Positions 41,216 through 50,334 of a stretch of 64,000 nt of DNA are shown piece after piece. The stretch covers positions 1-64,000 of the forward strand of contig DATBDE010000149.1 in the NCBI GenBank assembly GCA_036270095.1, given 5' to 3'. The stretch comes from DATBDE01 sp036270095 (GTDB lineage Bacteria > Actinomycetota > Thermoleophilia > Solirubrobacterales > Solirubrobacteraceae). Numbering within the stretch: the stretch's first letter is position 1; the number at the start of each line of letters is the position of its first letter. A model generated the notes under the pieces. The model did no database searches. It was not told the DNA's origin and saw nothing but the letters and a program-made list of their open reading frames with translations. The translations under genes and the position numbers were made by a program.

Positions 41216-42733
41216 ATGCCCGGCGGGGTCGCGGCCGGACTGCGCTCGGGCTGGACGTCGGTGGTCGCCATCGTCACGCTGGTCGGCGTCGCCGTGTGGA
41301 TCGCATGGCAACGGGGAGGCTACTTTCCGCCCGCCTTCCTCGCTGCCGGCGCCGTCGCGTTCTTCATGACCGGCGCGCTCCTCGTCGCCCGGCCGCCGCG
41401 CCGGTCCCTTCCGGGGAGAGCCGTGGTCGCGGTTGCCGCTGTGGTCGGCCTCGCGGTCTGGATGGGCGTCTCGGCAGGGTGGTCCCCGGTTCCCGCGACG
41501 GCCGTCGAGGACGCTCAGCGGGCGCTCGCCTACGCCGCCCTGCTCGGGCTGGCCCTGCTCGCGGCGGTCGCGGCGGCGTCGCGGCGCCAGATCCCCTGGA
41601 TCGTCCTGGCCACGATCGTGGTGATCGTCAGCGCGGGGCTCGGCAGCCGTCTGCTTCCCGACGTGATCTCCTCGCCCGCGCCGCTGCCCCAAGCGGGGTT
41701 CCGGCTCGACTACCCGCTCGGCTACTCGAACGCGTTCGGGGCCCTCGCCGCGATCGGGATCGTCCTCGGGCTCGGGCTCGGCGAGGACCGCCTCGCGCGT
41801 CCGGTGCCACGGGCCCTTGCCGTCGCGGCGACGGTGCCGCTGGCGGTCGCCGTCTACCTGACGCTCTCGCGGGGCGCGTGGCTGGCGCTCGTGGTCGGCC
41901 TGGTGATCCTCCTCGTGCTGGCCCGGCAGCGCCTCGCCGTGCTGCTGAGCCTGCTGGTGGCGGGCGCGGCGTCGGCGGTCGTCATCGTCGTGCTCCAGGA
42001 CCACTCGGCGCTCATCGACGGCCCGAGCAACGGCCAGCAGTTGGGGGAGGGGGGAGGGGAAGTGCTTGCCCTCGTCCTCGGGCTGGCGGTCGTTGTCGGC
42101 GCTCTGCACCTTGCGTTCAGCGCAGTGGAACGCCGGCGCGGGGGGGCGTCACCGCCTTGGGTGCGCACGGTCCTGGCCGTCGCCGGCGCCGGCATCGTCC
42201 TCGTCTTCGGGGGCATCGCGATCGCTGACAACGCCCGCGTGGAGCGCTTCGTCTCACGGCAGTGGAATGACTTCCTGCGCCCGGGGGGGCAGCCATCGCA
42301 GAGCGGGCGGCTTGCGAGCGCGAAGGGGCCGCGAAGCGACTTCTACCGGGTGGCGATCGACGGCTTCGAGGCCCATCCGTGGCGCGGCACCGGCTCGGGC
42401 GGGTTCGAGCCGCTCTACGTGCGCGACCGCCGCACCGATGAGACGGCACGCGATGTGCACTCGCTCTACCTCGAAGTGCTCAGCGAGCTCGGGATCGTCG
42501 GCGGGCTTCTGTTGCTCGCGTTCGTGGCGGCGACGATCGTGGGCATCGTGGCGGCGCGCCGAAGGCCGGGGGCGCTCGGCCCGGCCGCGGCCGCGGCGGT
42601 CGGCGCAGCATGGGCGACGTGGCTCGTGCACGCAGGCATCGACTGGGACTGGCAGATGCCGGCGCTCACCTTGCTCGCACTCATGGCTGCGGCGACGCTG
42701 CTGGTGCGCGACGACCCGGCGACTGTGTCATGA
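41216..42733 (+). CDS. O-antigen ligase / Wzy-like polysaccharide polymerase
   Basis: 505 residues from ATG 41216 (an upstream in-frame ATG at 41156 lies in the divergent gene). Around twelve hydrophobic segments. The central outer loop has FRLDYPLGYSNAFGALAAIG, and after a long periplasmic loop the family signature DVHSLYLEVLSELGIVGGLL. RSDFYRVAIDGFEAHPWRGT with GSGGF is the conserved segment before it. It likely joins or polymerises lipid-linked glycans at the outer face of the membrane. Its stop forms TCATGA with the convergent glycosyltransferase stop. Confidence 0.85.
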   Translation: MPGGVAAGLRSGWTSVVAIVTLVGVAVWIAWQRGGYFPPAFLAAGAVAFFMTGALLVARPPRRSLPGRAVVAVAAVVGLAVWMGVSAGWSPVPATAVEDAQRALAYAALLGLALLAAVAAASRRQIPWIVLATIVVIVSAGLGSRLLPDVISSPAPLPQAGFRLDYPLGYSNAFGALAAIGIVLGLGLGEDRLARPVPRALAVAATVPLAVAVYLTLSRGAWLALVVGLVILLVLARQRLAVLLSLLVAGAASAVVIVVLQDHSALIDGPSNGQQLGEGGGEVLALVLGLAVVVGALHLAFSAVERRRGGASPPWVRTVLAVAGAGIVLVFGGIAIADNARVERFVSRQWNDFLRPGGQPSQSGRLASAKGPRSDFYRVAIDGFEAHPWRGTGSGGFEPLYVRDRRTDETARDVHSLYLEVLSELGIVGGLLLLAFVAATIVGIVAARRRPGALGPAAAAAVGAAWATWLVHAGIDWDWQMPALTLLALMAAATLLVRDDPATVS

Positions 42734-44041
42734 CCTCCGCGCTCGCCGCCTCGGGCGTCTCGATGACGCCACGAGTTGCGCGACCAGGACCGCGGCACCG
42801 ACGGTGCTGGCCCGGGCCATGTTGGAGGCCACGACGCGATTGCGCAGCACCCGCCGCGCCGGGGCGCCGCGCGCGTGCTCGTCGCGTAGAGCGCCGAGCG
42901 TCGCGTGCGCCGTTCGCTCCCACGTGAGCCCGCGGGTTCGAGCGAGCGCGGCTTGGCCCAGGCGTTCACGCGACACGTCATAGTCGATCATCGCATTGAG
43001 GACCCGCGCCATCTCGTCGGCGTTCTCGACGAGGATGCCGGTCTGGCCGTCGACCACGGATTCGGACAGGCCGCCGGCCGCGACGGCGACCGTCGGCGTG
43101 CCGCAGGCGGCGGCCTCCGTGACGGTCAGTCCCCACCCCTCGCACTCGGATGCGGTCACGTGGATCCAGGAACGCTGCAGAAGGCGCAGCTTGGTCGCCT
43201 CGTCCACCGCGCCGTGCAGCTGAACGCGGTGTGCGAGCCCACGTGCCGCGATGGCCTCCTCCACGGCCGGGCGGTGGTCGCCGTCACCGGCGATGTGCAG
43301 GGTCCCTCGCGGCACCGCCGTCATGGCATCGAGGATCAGCTCGATGCGCTTGTAGCGCTTCAGCCTGCCCAGGAACAGCAGCGTCGGCTCGGGCGACTTC
43401 TGGCCCGGGGAGAAGGCATCGGGTTCGACGCCGTTGTAGTTGACCGCGATCTGGCTGCGCGGGATGCCGTGGGCCGCGATGTCGTCGGCCGTGGCATTCG
43501 AGACGCACACGAACCTCGCATCGCCATAGAGCCAGCGCAACGGAGCGGTCTCGAGCACGAAGGCGGCGATGGCACCGACGCGGCCGAGCTCGGCGACGTA
43601 GTGCCGTCGGTGGATGTGATGGATGAGGACCAAGCGCGGGGTCCGCAACCAGACGGGGGTCAGGAAGGTGACGCCGTTGACGATCTCGAGGACAACGTCG
43701 GCGTCCGGGACGAGCCCGCGCCACTGGCGCCAGATGGCACGCGGGAACACGGTGCTGCGCCCCCCGATCCGATGGACCGTGAGCCCGCCGTGCCGTTCGA
43801 TCGGCTGCGATCCGGAGTACCCGCATGCGATGACGGTGACGCGATGCCCCCAGGCCAGCCAGCGCATGGCCTGACCGAAGAGGTTGGTGCCGGTCCCGCC
43901 TCCCTGCGGGTGCGTCCATTCGCGGTCGGTGAGCACGAGGATGTGCAGCGATGGCGCGGCCGTCCCCCGGTCTCCCGCGTCGGCCGTTGGTCCTTCGATG
44001 AGCACGTCCTCTTCCCGTCTCCGGAGCACACCAGAGCGCAC
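42728..44041 (-). CDS. Family 4 glycosyltransferase
   Basis: 437 residues from GTG 44041 with AGGAGG four bases before it (GTG 44005 is an alternative). GT-B fold: N-terminal LHILVLTDREWTHPQGGGTG (acceptor side); C-terminal nucleotide-sugar side with LLFLGRLKRYKRIELILDAM, HIAGDGDHRPAVEEA, and the E-x7-E motif in SECEGWGLTVTEAAACGTPT. It should build a surface glycan from an NDP-sugar in the cytoplasm. The basic tail SSRRPRRRARRS may touch the membrane. Confidence 0.88.
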   Translation of the reverse strand: MRSGVLRRREEDVLIEGPTADAGDRGTAAPSLHILVLTDREWTHPQGGGTGTNLFGQAMRWLAWGHRVTVIACGYSGSQPIERHGGLTVHRIGGRSTVFPRAIWRQWRGLVPDADVVLEIVNGVTFLTPVWLRTPRLVLIHHIHRRHYVAELGRVGAIAAFVLETAPLRWLYGDARFVCVSNATADDIAAHGIPRSQIAVNYNGVEPDAFSPGQKSPEPTLLFLGRLKRYKRIELILDAMTAVPRGTLHIAGDGDHRPAVEEAIAARGLAHRVQLHGAVDEATKLRLLQRSWIHVTASECEGWGLTVTEAAACGTPTVAVAAGGLSESVVDGQTGILVENADEMARVLNAMIDYDVSRERLGQAALARTRGLTWERTAHATLGALRDEHARGAPARRVLRNRVVASNMARASTVGAAVLVAQLVASSRRPRRRARRS

Positions 44042-44128
44042 CGAGCCTCCTGTCCGCGGCCGCCTCCCGGCGCGTTACTCTCGCATACCCTCGCCCATGG
44101 CCGCGATCCGATCAAGACAGCTACGGCG

Positions 44129-44605
44129 TTGAAGGTCCGCACCCGGCTGGTCCCGCCGCTGCTCGTCGCCGTGCTCGTGACCACGTTGCCGGCGGGCTGC
44201 GGTGGCGGCGACGGTGGCGCCGGCACAGCCGACCAGGGCGCGCCGGCCTTCTCCCTGGGACCGGTGGTGCAATGCCTGCGTCACTCGGTGCGACACGGGC
44301 GCGTCAGCACCGCGCAAGGCGCGCTCGACCAGATCGCCCGGCGCGCGACTGGCGGGGCGGTGGCGGTCAAGTTCGGCGTCTCGTCGTTCATCCCCAAGGG
44401 CACGAACATCGCCACGATCGTGCTCGAACACACGACGAAGGCGGCGCGCATGACCGAGGCGCACTACCGGGCCGTCTACAAGGCTCTGGGCGGCGACGCA
44501 AACGGCCTGTTGACCCGGACCGCCAATGTGGTCGTGGCGTTCGGAGCCCGGCCGGAGCCGGCGCAGCGTGCCGCCGTCACCCGTTGCCTGCAGCCGACGG
44601 GGTGA
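44129..44605 (+). CDS. Small lipoprotein
   Basis: 158 residues from TTG 44129, the nearest in-frame start before the signal peptide. Lipobox LPAGC (Cys near residue 24) follows VRTRLVPPLLVAVLVTT. The mature domain has two further Cys (VQCLRHSV and VTRCLQPTG, at the two ends) and helical Ala/Arg-rich sequence; no known family seen. Overlaps the arylsulfotransferase gene by four bases, so both are likely translated together. Confidence 0.72.
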   Translation: MKVRTRLVPPLLVAVLVTTLPAGCGGGDGGAGTADQGAPAFSLGPVVQCLRHSVRHGRVSTAQGALDQIARRATGGAVAVKFGVSSFIPKGTNIATIVLEHTTKAARMTEAHYRAVYKALGGDANGLLTRTANVVVAFGARPEPAQRAAVTRCLQPTG

Positions 44606-46596
44606 CCCCCGCGCATTCTGGCTGGGTACAGTCCCGTCGTCCGCGAGATGGGGAAGGAGTCCCGCTGCTGGTAGCGCGTTGGTGGGTGCTGGCGGTTGTC
44701 GTGGCCCTTTCCGTGGCCGGGACGGTGGGAGCAGCGCCAGCGGCGGCGGACTCTCCGGTGCAGATCACCGGGGCGTCGCTGACGCCGGGATTCGACGAGG
44801 GGATCAGCGACTACACGGTCAGGTGCGACACCCCGGTGGACCTGGCCGTCAATGCGCCGGACGGGGTCAACGTCTCGATTGACGGCGGCTCGCCTCAGAC
44901 CGGCGCGTTCCACGCTTCGGTCAACCTTCAGCCGGATCGGGGGTTCAGCTGGGTCATCAGCCGCGGGGGTCAGTCGACCACCTATCACGCCCGCTGCCTC
45001 CCCGCGGATTTCCCCGCGTTCACGGTGGAGCGGCCCGGCCAGCCGCAGGCGCAGTGGTACATCGTGGCGCCGAATGCCCGGCTCGGCCAGGCGAGCACGC
45101 AGTCGTACGTTCTGATCTTCGACAACCGCGGTGTCCCGGTGTGGTGGTATCGCGACCCGAGCGCGACTCCGTTCGACGTGCGGCTGTTGCCGAATGGGCA
45201 TCTCGTGTGGGACTCGGTGCTGGGCAACTATCAGGAGCACGCCCTCGACCAGAACGCGGTGCTTCACACCTACCAGACCGTCGGAATTCCGACGGACTAC
45301 CACGACCTGCAGGTGATGGCCAACGGCGACATCCTGATGTTCGGCTTCTCGGAGCGCAGCGGCGTGGACGTCAGCAAGTTCGTGCCCGGCAAGACCAGCG
45401 CCAGCGTCATCGACGCCGTGATTCAGGAGATCGATCCAAACGACGGGCATCTGGTGTGGTCGTGGAATTCGAAGGACCACATCGGCCTCAACGAAACCGA
45501 CCCCCATTGGTGGCCGGCGTTGACGGAGCCCTACGACATCATCCACATGAATTCGGTGGAGGACGACGGCGACGGCATCATCTTCTCCGCTCGTCACCTC
45601 GACGCCGTCTACCGCATCGACAAGGCAACCGGGAACATCGACTGGAAGCTGGGCAGCGACGATCCGGTAACGCGCACGAGCGAGAGCTTGACGGTTGTCG
45701 ACGATCCCTTCGGGGACCACCCGTTCGGCGGGCAGCACGACGCCCGGCGGCTCCCCGACGGCACGGTCACCGTCCACGACAACGGAACCAATGCCAACCA
45801 CCCTCCCCGCGCGGTCCGCTACAGCATCGACCCGCTGGCCAAGACGGCGAAGCTCGTCGAGTCCGTCAGCGATCCCCAGATCCCCGGCTCCTTCTGCTGT
45901 GGCGGCACGCGCAAGCTCCCCACCGGGGACTGGGTGATGTCGTGGGGGTCGGACCCGATCGTCGAGGAGATGACGCCGGCCAGCCAGCGCGTCTTCGCAC
46001 TCAACTTCGCCGACAACTACTTCTCGTACCGCGTGGAGCCGCTCATGCCCGGCCGCCTCGAGGCGAGCACGCTCCGCTCCGGCATGGACACGCTCCATCC
46101 CCGCATCGCGACGAGCGTCCAAGGGCCGGTGCCCGCGGGCGTCAATGTGGCCGGGGCGCCGTCCGGACGCAACACCTCGTCGAGCGGGTCGGGTTCCTCG
46201 ACGGCGAGTGATCAATCGTCGGCGCCCCTGACCGGACCGGCGACGCAGCCGCTTCGCGTCACGCTGACGCGGCGCAACCGGCGCATCCGCGTCGGCAAGA
46301 ACGGCGTGTTCTCGTTCTCGCTCGGTGCCCAGGCCGTCGACGCGGCGGGTCGGGCGGGGTTCTCGCTGCGGCTGCCCCGGCACGAGCGGGCCGCGGGCAC
46401 GGTGTCGCTGCGGTCCAAGGCGTTCGTCTCGACCGCCGGGCTTCCGACGACGATCTCGGCGCGGTTGACCACCCGGCAGCATCGGATCCTGAAGGCGGCG
46501 CGTCGCCTGCGGGTGACTGCGACGATCAGCGTCCACGACCCAGCGGGCCGCGCGGCTCGCCGCAGCTACCACTTCGCGCTGCTGGCCCCGCGCTGA
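44602..46596 (+). CDS. Arylsulfotransferase (ASST) family secreted protein
   Basis: 664 residues from GTG 44602, overlapping the lipoprotein stop. Signal peptide around 22-50 (LLVARWWVLAVVVALSVAGT); the true start could be closer to it. The beta-propeller region carries ASST signatures: YVLIFDNRGVPVWWYRD, LPNGHLVWDSVLGNY, IPTDYHDLQVMANGDILMFG, VLIWSWNS-type blade YLVWSWNSKDHIG region, IIHMNSVEDDGDG, and GGQHDARRLPDGTVTVHDNG with the catalytic-type His. A Ser-rich linker leads to a beta domain at the C-terminus. These proteins move sulfate groups between phenolic compounds in Gram-negatives; the actinobacterial substrate is unknown. Confidence 0.85.
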   Translation: MTPAHSGWVQSRRPRDGEGVPLLVARWWVLAVVVALSVAGTVGAAPAAADSPVQITGASLTPGFDEGISDYTVRCDTPVDLAVNAPDGVNVSIDGGSPQTGAFHASVNLQPDRGFSWVISRGGQSTTYHARCLPADFPAFTVERPGQPQAQWYIVAPNARLGQASTQSYVLIFDNRGVPVWWYRDPSATPFDVRLLPNGHLVWDSVLGNYQEHALDQNAVLHTYQTVGIPTDYHDLQVMANGDILMFGFSERSGVDVSKFVPGKTSASVIDAVIQEIDPNDGHLVWSWNSKDHIGLNETDPHWWPALTEPYDIIHMNSVEDDGDGIIFSARHLDAVYRIDKATGNIDWKLGSDDPVTRTSESLTVVDDPFGDHPFGGQHDARRLPDGTVTVHDNGTNANHPPRAVRYSIDPLAKTAKLVESVSDPQIPGSFCCGGTRKLPTGDWVMSWGSDPIVEEMTPASQRVFALNFADNYFSYRVEPLMPGRLEASTLRSGMDTLHPRIATSVQGPVPAGVNVAGAPSGRNTSSSGSGSSTASDQSSAPLTGPATQPLRVTLTRRNRRIRVGKNGVFSFSLGAQAVDAAGRAGFSLRLPRHERAAGTVSLRSKAFVSTAGLPTTISARLTTRQHRILKAARRLRVTATISVHDPAGRAARRSYHFALLAPR

Positions 46597-46624
46597 GGGC
46601 GCCGACAACCCGCGCGCGCGAGCC

Positions 46625-47374
46625 TCACTCCGTCCGGTCGACCGTGCCGACGAGGACGGCGTTGGCGGCGCAGAGCAGCTCGTCGTAGCGCACGTCCCAC
46701 ACGTCGGCTGGCTCGGCCTCCTCCCACGCGGTGCGGCCCGTGCGGCGGAGGGCGCGCAGCGTGGAGAACGGGACCCGCCCGGCACGGATGGCCTGGTCGA
46801 GCACGGGGTTGTAGCCGACGGGCAGGGTGACGAGCAGCGTGCCGCCCACCCGGAGATGGCGGGCCAGCGCCTCGACCGACTGCGCTGCGCGCGGCGGATC
46901 GCGCACCGTCTCGTCCCAGCCGACGTGCTCGAGGGTGGAAACGGAGACGATGAGGTCGTAGGGCTCGGAGGGTGAGTACTCGAGGGCGTCGACGTTGAGC
47001 ACGCCGGCGCCCCGCTCGTACTTGTCGACCACCGTGTGGCCGCGGTAGCCGTAGTGCGCGAGCACGTTCCCCACTTCGAGCACGCGCCCGCCGCGCGCCT
47101 CGGTGAGCGCCCGCGCCGCGATCGGCAGCTCGACGGCGCGCTCGTTCAGCCAGGTGAACCCGTGCCGGTGGTACAGGAACCGGTACTCGCGGCCACCGAA
47201 CCTGAACCCGGGGCTGGAGCCGCCGAGCGTGCGGGGGAGTCCGGCCGCGTACCCCGCACACCAGGTCGCCATCTCCCGGACGGCGTGGCGCATCCCGCGC
47301 TCGCGCGCGCGGTGGCGGACCCGCGCCAGCGGGGGCGGCGGCACGTACGCCGCGTCGGCCACCTCAGGAGACAA
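46625..47374 (-). CDS. SAM-dependent methyltransferase-like protein
   Basis: 249 residues from TTG 47374; GTG 47362 is a good alternative. N-terminal part FRFGGREYRFLYHRHGFTWL, then ARGGRVLEVGNVLAHYGYRG (SAM site), VVDKYERGAGVLNVDALEY, and YDLIVSVSTLEHVGWDE, followed by RHLRVGGTLLVTLPVGYNPV. This matches methyltransferases found among glycan and lipid biosynthesis genes. Last gene of a four-gene minus-strand operon; overlaps its upstream neighbour by 11 bases. Confidence 0.8.
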   Translation of the reverse strand: MSPEVADAAYVPPPPLARVRHRARERGMRHAVREMATWCAGYAAGLPRTLGGSSPGFRFGGREYRFLYHRHGFTWLNERAVELPIAARALTEARGGRVLEVGNVLAHYGYRGHTVVDKYERGAGVLNVDALEYSPSEPYDLIVSVSTLEHVGWDETVRDPPRAAQSVEALARHLRVGGTLLVTLPVGYNPVLDQAIRAGRVPFSTLRALRRTGRTAWEEAEPADVWDVRYDELLCAANAVLVGTVDRTE

Positions 47375-48500
47375 TCGGGAGCTCCGCGGCCGACCCGCGC
47401 CCGCCGCCGCGCGCGTCCGCCGGAAGCTCGGCGACGAGCCCGGTCAACAGCCGCTCGGCGTCGTCGGGCCCGAAGTCCCGCGCTCGCACGCGCAGCGACA
47501 GCGTCGTGGCGCCGGCAACGGTGGCTGCGCCGAGCGCGACCGCGGAGCGGCCGTACTGCTTGGGGAAGAACGCGACCGAGGACAGCTCCGGCGGACCGCT
47601 CAGGACGCCGAGGTTGGACACCAGCAGGCTCGAGCCGAGCTGCTCGGCCATCAGTCGGGCGGCCGCCGCCAGCGGCCGCGGCAGGGCGGGTGCGCGCCCG
47701 ACGCGCTCGGCGGGCGTTCGCGCTAGCACGGCCGCCACCGCCGCATCGTCCGCGGCGCCGTCGAGGTGGAGGCGCAACCACGTGGCGTCGTGCGCGAGCG
47801 TCGGCTCGGCGCCGCTGCGCCGGGAGACGCCGACCGCCACCACCGGCCGGCGCGTCGGCCCCCCCTGAGCCTGGTTCCAGGCGCGCATGCCACGGGCCGC
47901 GGCGCCGACGAGGGTGGCCGTGCCACCGTGCATGACGGGCCCGGTGGCGGCGACGAGCCGGTCGCCGCGCACCCCCCGGTCGCGTCGCGGCGGATGAACC
48001 CGCGCCGGCGGCGTGAAGATCGCCTCGCGAAGCCTGCGCGCGACCGCCGCGGGGCGCCAGCCTTCGCCCGGCGGGGAGATGACGCCCCGCACGGAGCTGG
48101 TCACCGGGGCCCCGAGCACCCAGCCGAGGAGCGCTATCAGGCCGAGGCCGTCGAGCGCACCGTGGTGGGCGGCGAGCACGACCGCCGCGTGGTCGCCGCC
48201 GCTGATGGCAGCGCGCACCGTCGGGCCGCCCTCGGCGTACGGCGTGTCGGCGAACGCGCTCCGGACCCGGGGCAGGTCGGCGTCGGCGACCGCGTCGACC
48301 GGCGCAGGCGGGCCGAGGGCCGGCGCCGCCGCGCTCGCGGCCACGAGCCGCTCGCGCACGCGATCGGCGGACAGGGGGGCCGAGAGGACCGCCTCGAGCA
48401 CGATGCTCCACGCCGCCTCGGGCTGGCCGGTCCAGGCCAGTGCGTCCTTGGCGCGCGAAACCGCCTCGCGCGGGTCGACCGCTTCAGCCGCAGCGGTCAT
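47364..48500 (-). CDS. Condensation-domain / PapA-like acyltransferase
   Basis: 378 residues. The CoA-dependent acyltransferase motif HHxxxDG appears as H112-H113-G-A-L-D117-G118 (LAAHHGALDGLG). LLVSNLGVLSGPPELSSVAF and TLSLRVRARDFGPDDAERLL match the second half of such folds. There are no carrier-protein or adenylation domains, so a stand-alone acyl transfer to a sugar or lipid alcohol is more likely than peptide synthesis. It starts in ATGA overlap with the upstream membrane glycosyltransferase gene. Confidence 0.75.
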   Translation of the reverse strand: MTAAAEAVDPREAVSRAKDALAWTGQPEAAWSIVLEAVLSAPLSADRVRERLVAASAAAPALGPPAPVDAVADADLPRVRSAFADTPYAEGGPTVRAAISGGDHAAVVLAAHHGALDGLGLIALLGWVLGAPVTSSVRGVISPPGEGWRPAAVARRLREAIFTPPARVHPPRRDRGVRGDRLVAATGPVMHGGTATLVGAAARGMRAWNQAQGGPTRRPVVAVGVSRRSGAEPTLAHDATWLRLHLDGAADDAAVAAVLARTPAERVGRAPALPRPLAAAARLMAEQLGSSLLVSNLGVLSGPPELSSVAFFPKQYGRSAVALGAATVAGATTLSLRVRARDFGPDDAERLLTGLVAELPADARGGGRGSAAELPIVS

Positions 48501-49879
48501 GGGTGGGAGACCGGCCGCGCGGGCCTCTTGGCTGGCGGCGGCGGCGCGACCGCGCGCTTCTTTCGCTCGCGCGCCCGCAGCGCCTCATAGCCGGCCGCCA
48601 GTGCGACGGCGTCGAGGACGAGGAGCGTGAGGTCGGCGGGGTGACGAAGGCGCGTCAGGCCCCAGGTGAGGGCGGCTGACACCGTCGCGACCACCGCCGG
48701 CGACAACAGGATGAGCAGCGGCTTTCGTCGGCGGTAGAGCAGGACCGCTCCGTAGATCCCCAACGGGAGGAGCACGAGCAGGTAGGTCCAGGTCCCGATG
48801 ACGGCCACGTTGTAGTCGCGGCCGTCCCCTCTCGCCTGCGCCGTGGGATCTTGGAGGTCCCAGGTCCGCAGGACGCGAATGAACATCACCCGGGGCAGGT
48901 CGCCGACGTGGTCGGCGATGTAGTCGAGGCCCTGGCGGCGCCAGATCGCGTGCTGTGCGGGCTCGGTGAGGTTCGGGTTTGCCGCCGCCAGGCAGGTGAT
49001 GTCCCAGGTCCCGGTCTCGGGGCCGTGGTACGTCTTGTCGCAGTTGGCCCCCGCGAGGACCGACGCCTCGTTGAAGGAGATGAGCACGGGCTCGCCGAAC
49101 GCCAGCAGGTTGCGAAGCGTCCACGGCGCCAGCGTGAGCGCGGTTGCGACGAGCATCACGATCACGAGCCTTCGGCGCGACACCTTCTTGGGCCTGGCCC
49201 GGACGCAGACCGGGATGGCCAGGAAGGGGACGAAGAGGAGCGCCTCGCCGCGCGTCAGCGCAGCGAGGCCCAGCAGGATTCCCAGGATCGCGGCGGAGCG
49301 TGGCACGGGCCGGTCGACGACGCGGTAGGCCGCGAGCAGCGCCAGCACCACCAGAAGGCCGTAGAGGCTCTCGCTCATCAGCGAGCCGTCCCTGGCGATG
49401 AGCGTGGGCGAGACCGCGGCCAGCGCCGCGGCGATCAGGCCGATGCGGTCCCCGCCGACCCGTCGGCCCAGGTAGCCGACCGCGGCCACCGCCGCGACGC
49501 CGAACAAGGCACAGATGAACTGCTCCGCCGTCCAGGAGCCGAGGCCGAAGAAGGCCGGCACGGCGAGCACGGTGGGCCACAGCGGCGGGTGGCCCGCCGA
49601 TGGCGTGACGGTCCCGAAGAAGTCGAAGACGAAGGGGGAGATGAACCCCCGCCCGGCGGCGAGGTTGTTCGCCACGTCGTGGAAGTACTGGCGGTCGTCA
49701 AACCCCCGGTCCCCCGCCACGTCGAGCGCGACGTACAGAATCCGGATCAGCAGCGCGGCTCCCACGATCGCGCCGAGCCGGGCCTTGAAGGTGCGCGGCA
49801 GCCTTCGGAAGGCCGGGCTGGCGCCCGGCCTCCGGGGCTTGGTGGGCGTTCGACGGGGCGGCGAGGCTACGTTGGCCAC
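48497..49879 (-). CDS. GT39/PMT-like membrane glycosyltransferase
   Basis: 460 residues, GTG start. First outer loop DVAGDRGFDDRQYFHDVANN with acidic residues typical of the catalytic loop of dolichyl/polyprenyl-phosphate-sugar enzymes, followed by LAAGRGFISPFVF and SAGHPPLWPTVLAVPAFFG. About nine spans, with PTLIARDGSLMSESLYGLLV and GLAALTRGEALLFVPFLAIP as conserved turns. Basic N-terminus and a Lys/Pro-rich C-terminus are cytoplasmic. Second gene of the minus-strand operon, ten bases after the small membrane protein. Confidence 0.82.
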   Translation of the reverse strand: MANVASPPRRTPTKPRRPGASPAFRRLPRTFKARLGAIVGAALLIRILYVALDVAGDRGFDDRQYFHDVANNLAAGRGFISPFVFDFFGTVTPSAGHPPLWPTVLAVPAFFGLGSWTAEQFICALFGVAAVAAVGYLGRRVGGDRIGLIAAALAAVSPTLIARDGSLMSESLYGLLVVLALLAAYRVVDRPVPRSAAILGILLGLAALTRGEALLFVPFLAIPVCVRARPKKVSRRRLVIVMLVATALTLAPWTLRNLLAFGEPVLISFNEASVLAGANCDKTYHGPETGTWDITCLAAANPNLTEPAQHAIWRRQGLDYIADHVGDLPRVMFIRVLRTWDLQDPTAQARGDGRDYNVAVIGTWTYLLVLLPLGIYGAVLLYRRRKPLLILLSPAVVATVSAALTWGLTRLRHPADLTLLVLDAVALAAGYEALRARERKKRAVAPPPPAKRPARPVSHP

Positions 49880-49889
49880 GCCGCGGACC

Positions 49890-50222
49890 TCAGAACGGCG
49901 ACCGGGTGCACTTCGTCACGTCTTGGCGGGCAAACCGGCCGAGCGGGGAGTTGTCACCCGCCGTACGCACGCCGACCGCCTCCACGCAGCCGCGGTAGTG
50001 GCTCTCCCCCGCGGACCACAAGAGCGCAAGGCCGATCAACACGAGCGCCGCGACCAGAGCCCAGGGCAGGATCGCTTCGGCGTTCGGCCGCCGGCGGGGC
50101 GCGTCCTCGGACTCGTCGGCCTCTCCCTCGCCGAGCTCCCCGCCGTCGTGCTCTTCGGCGACGTCCGCATCCGCCTCCTCGGGCGTCGGCTGTCGTGACT
50201 CGCCCGCCGTGTGCTCAGTCAT
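49890..50222 (-). CDS. Small acidic single-span membrane protein
   Basis: 110 residues from ATG 50222 with AGGAGG five bases upstream. Strongly acidic N-terminus (about 40 residues rich in Glu/Asp), one span (ILPWALVAALVLIGLALLWS), and an outer part with two Cys (YRGCVEAVG, VTKCTRSPF). No family recognised. First gene of the four-gene operon, divergent from the AftD-like genes. Confidence 0.7.
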   Translation of the reverse strand: MTEHTAGESRQPTPEEADADVAEEHDGGELGEGEADESEDAPRRRPNAEAILPWALVAALVLIGLALLWSAGESHYRGCVEAVGVRTAGDNSPLGRFARQDVTKCTRSPF

Positions 50223-50322
50223 CTCCGCCTCCTGGTTCAGGTGCCGCTCGAAAGGCGCACCATTCTTGCCGAGCGCGATCAGAGCCGTCAACCCGCTGCC
50301 GTGAGCGTCAAACGGCGGCAGG

Positions 50323-50328
50323 TAGGGT
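50323..50328 (+). promoter_or_regulatory. -10 element of the first AftD-like gene
   Basis: TAGGGT, six bases, then ATG 50335; no Shine-Dalgarno. It would drive the two giant genes and the genes after them. Confidence 0.55.
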
Positions 50329-50334
50329 CCGCGC

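Noticed and set aside
47364..48500. Acyltransferase as part of a nonribosomal peptide synthetase
   Set aside because: No adenylation or carrier domain is present anywhere nearby; only the HHxxxDG fold is shared.
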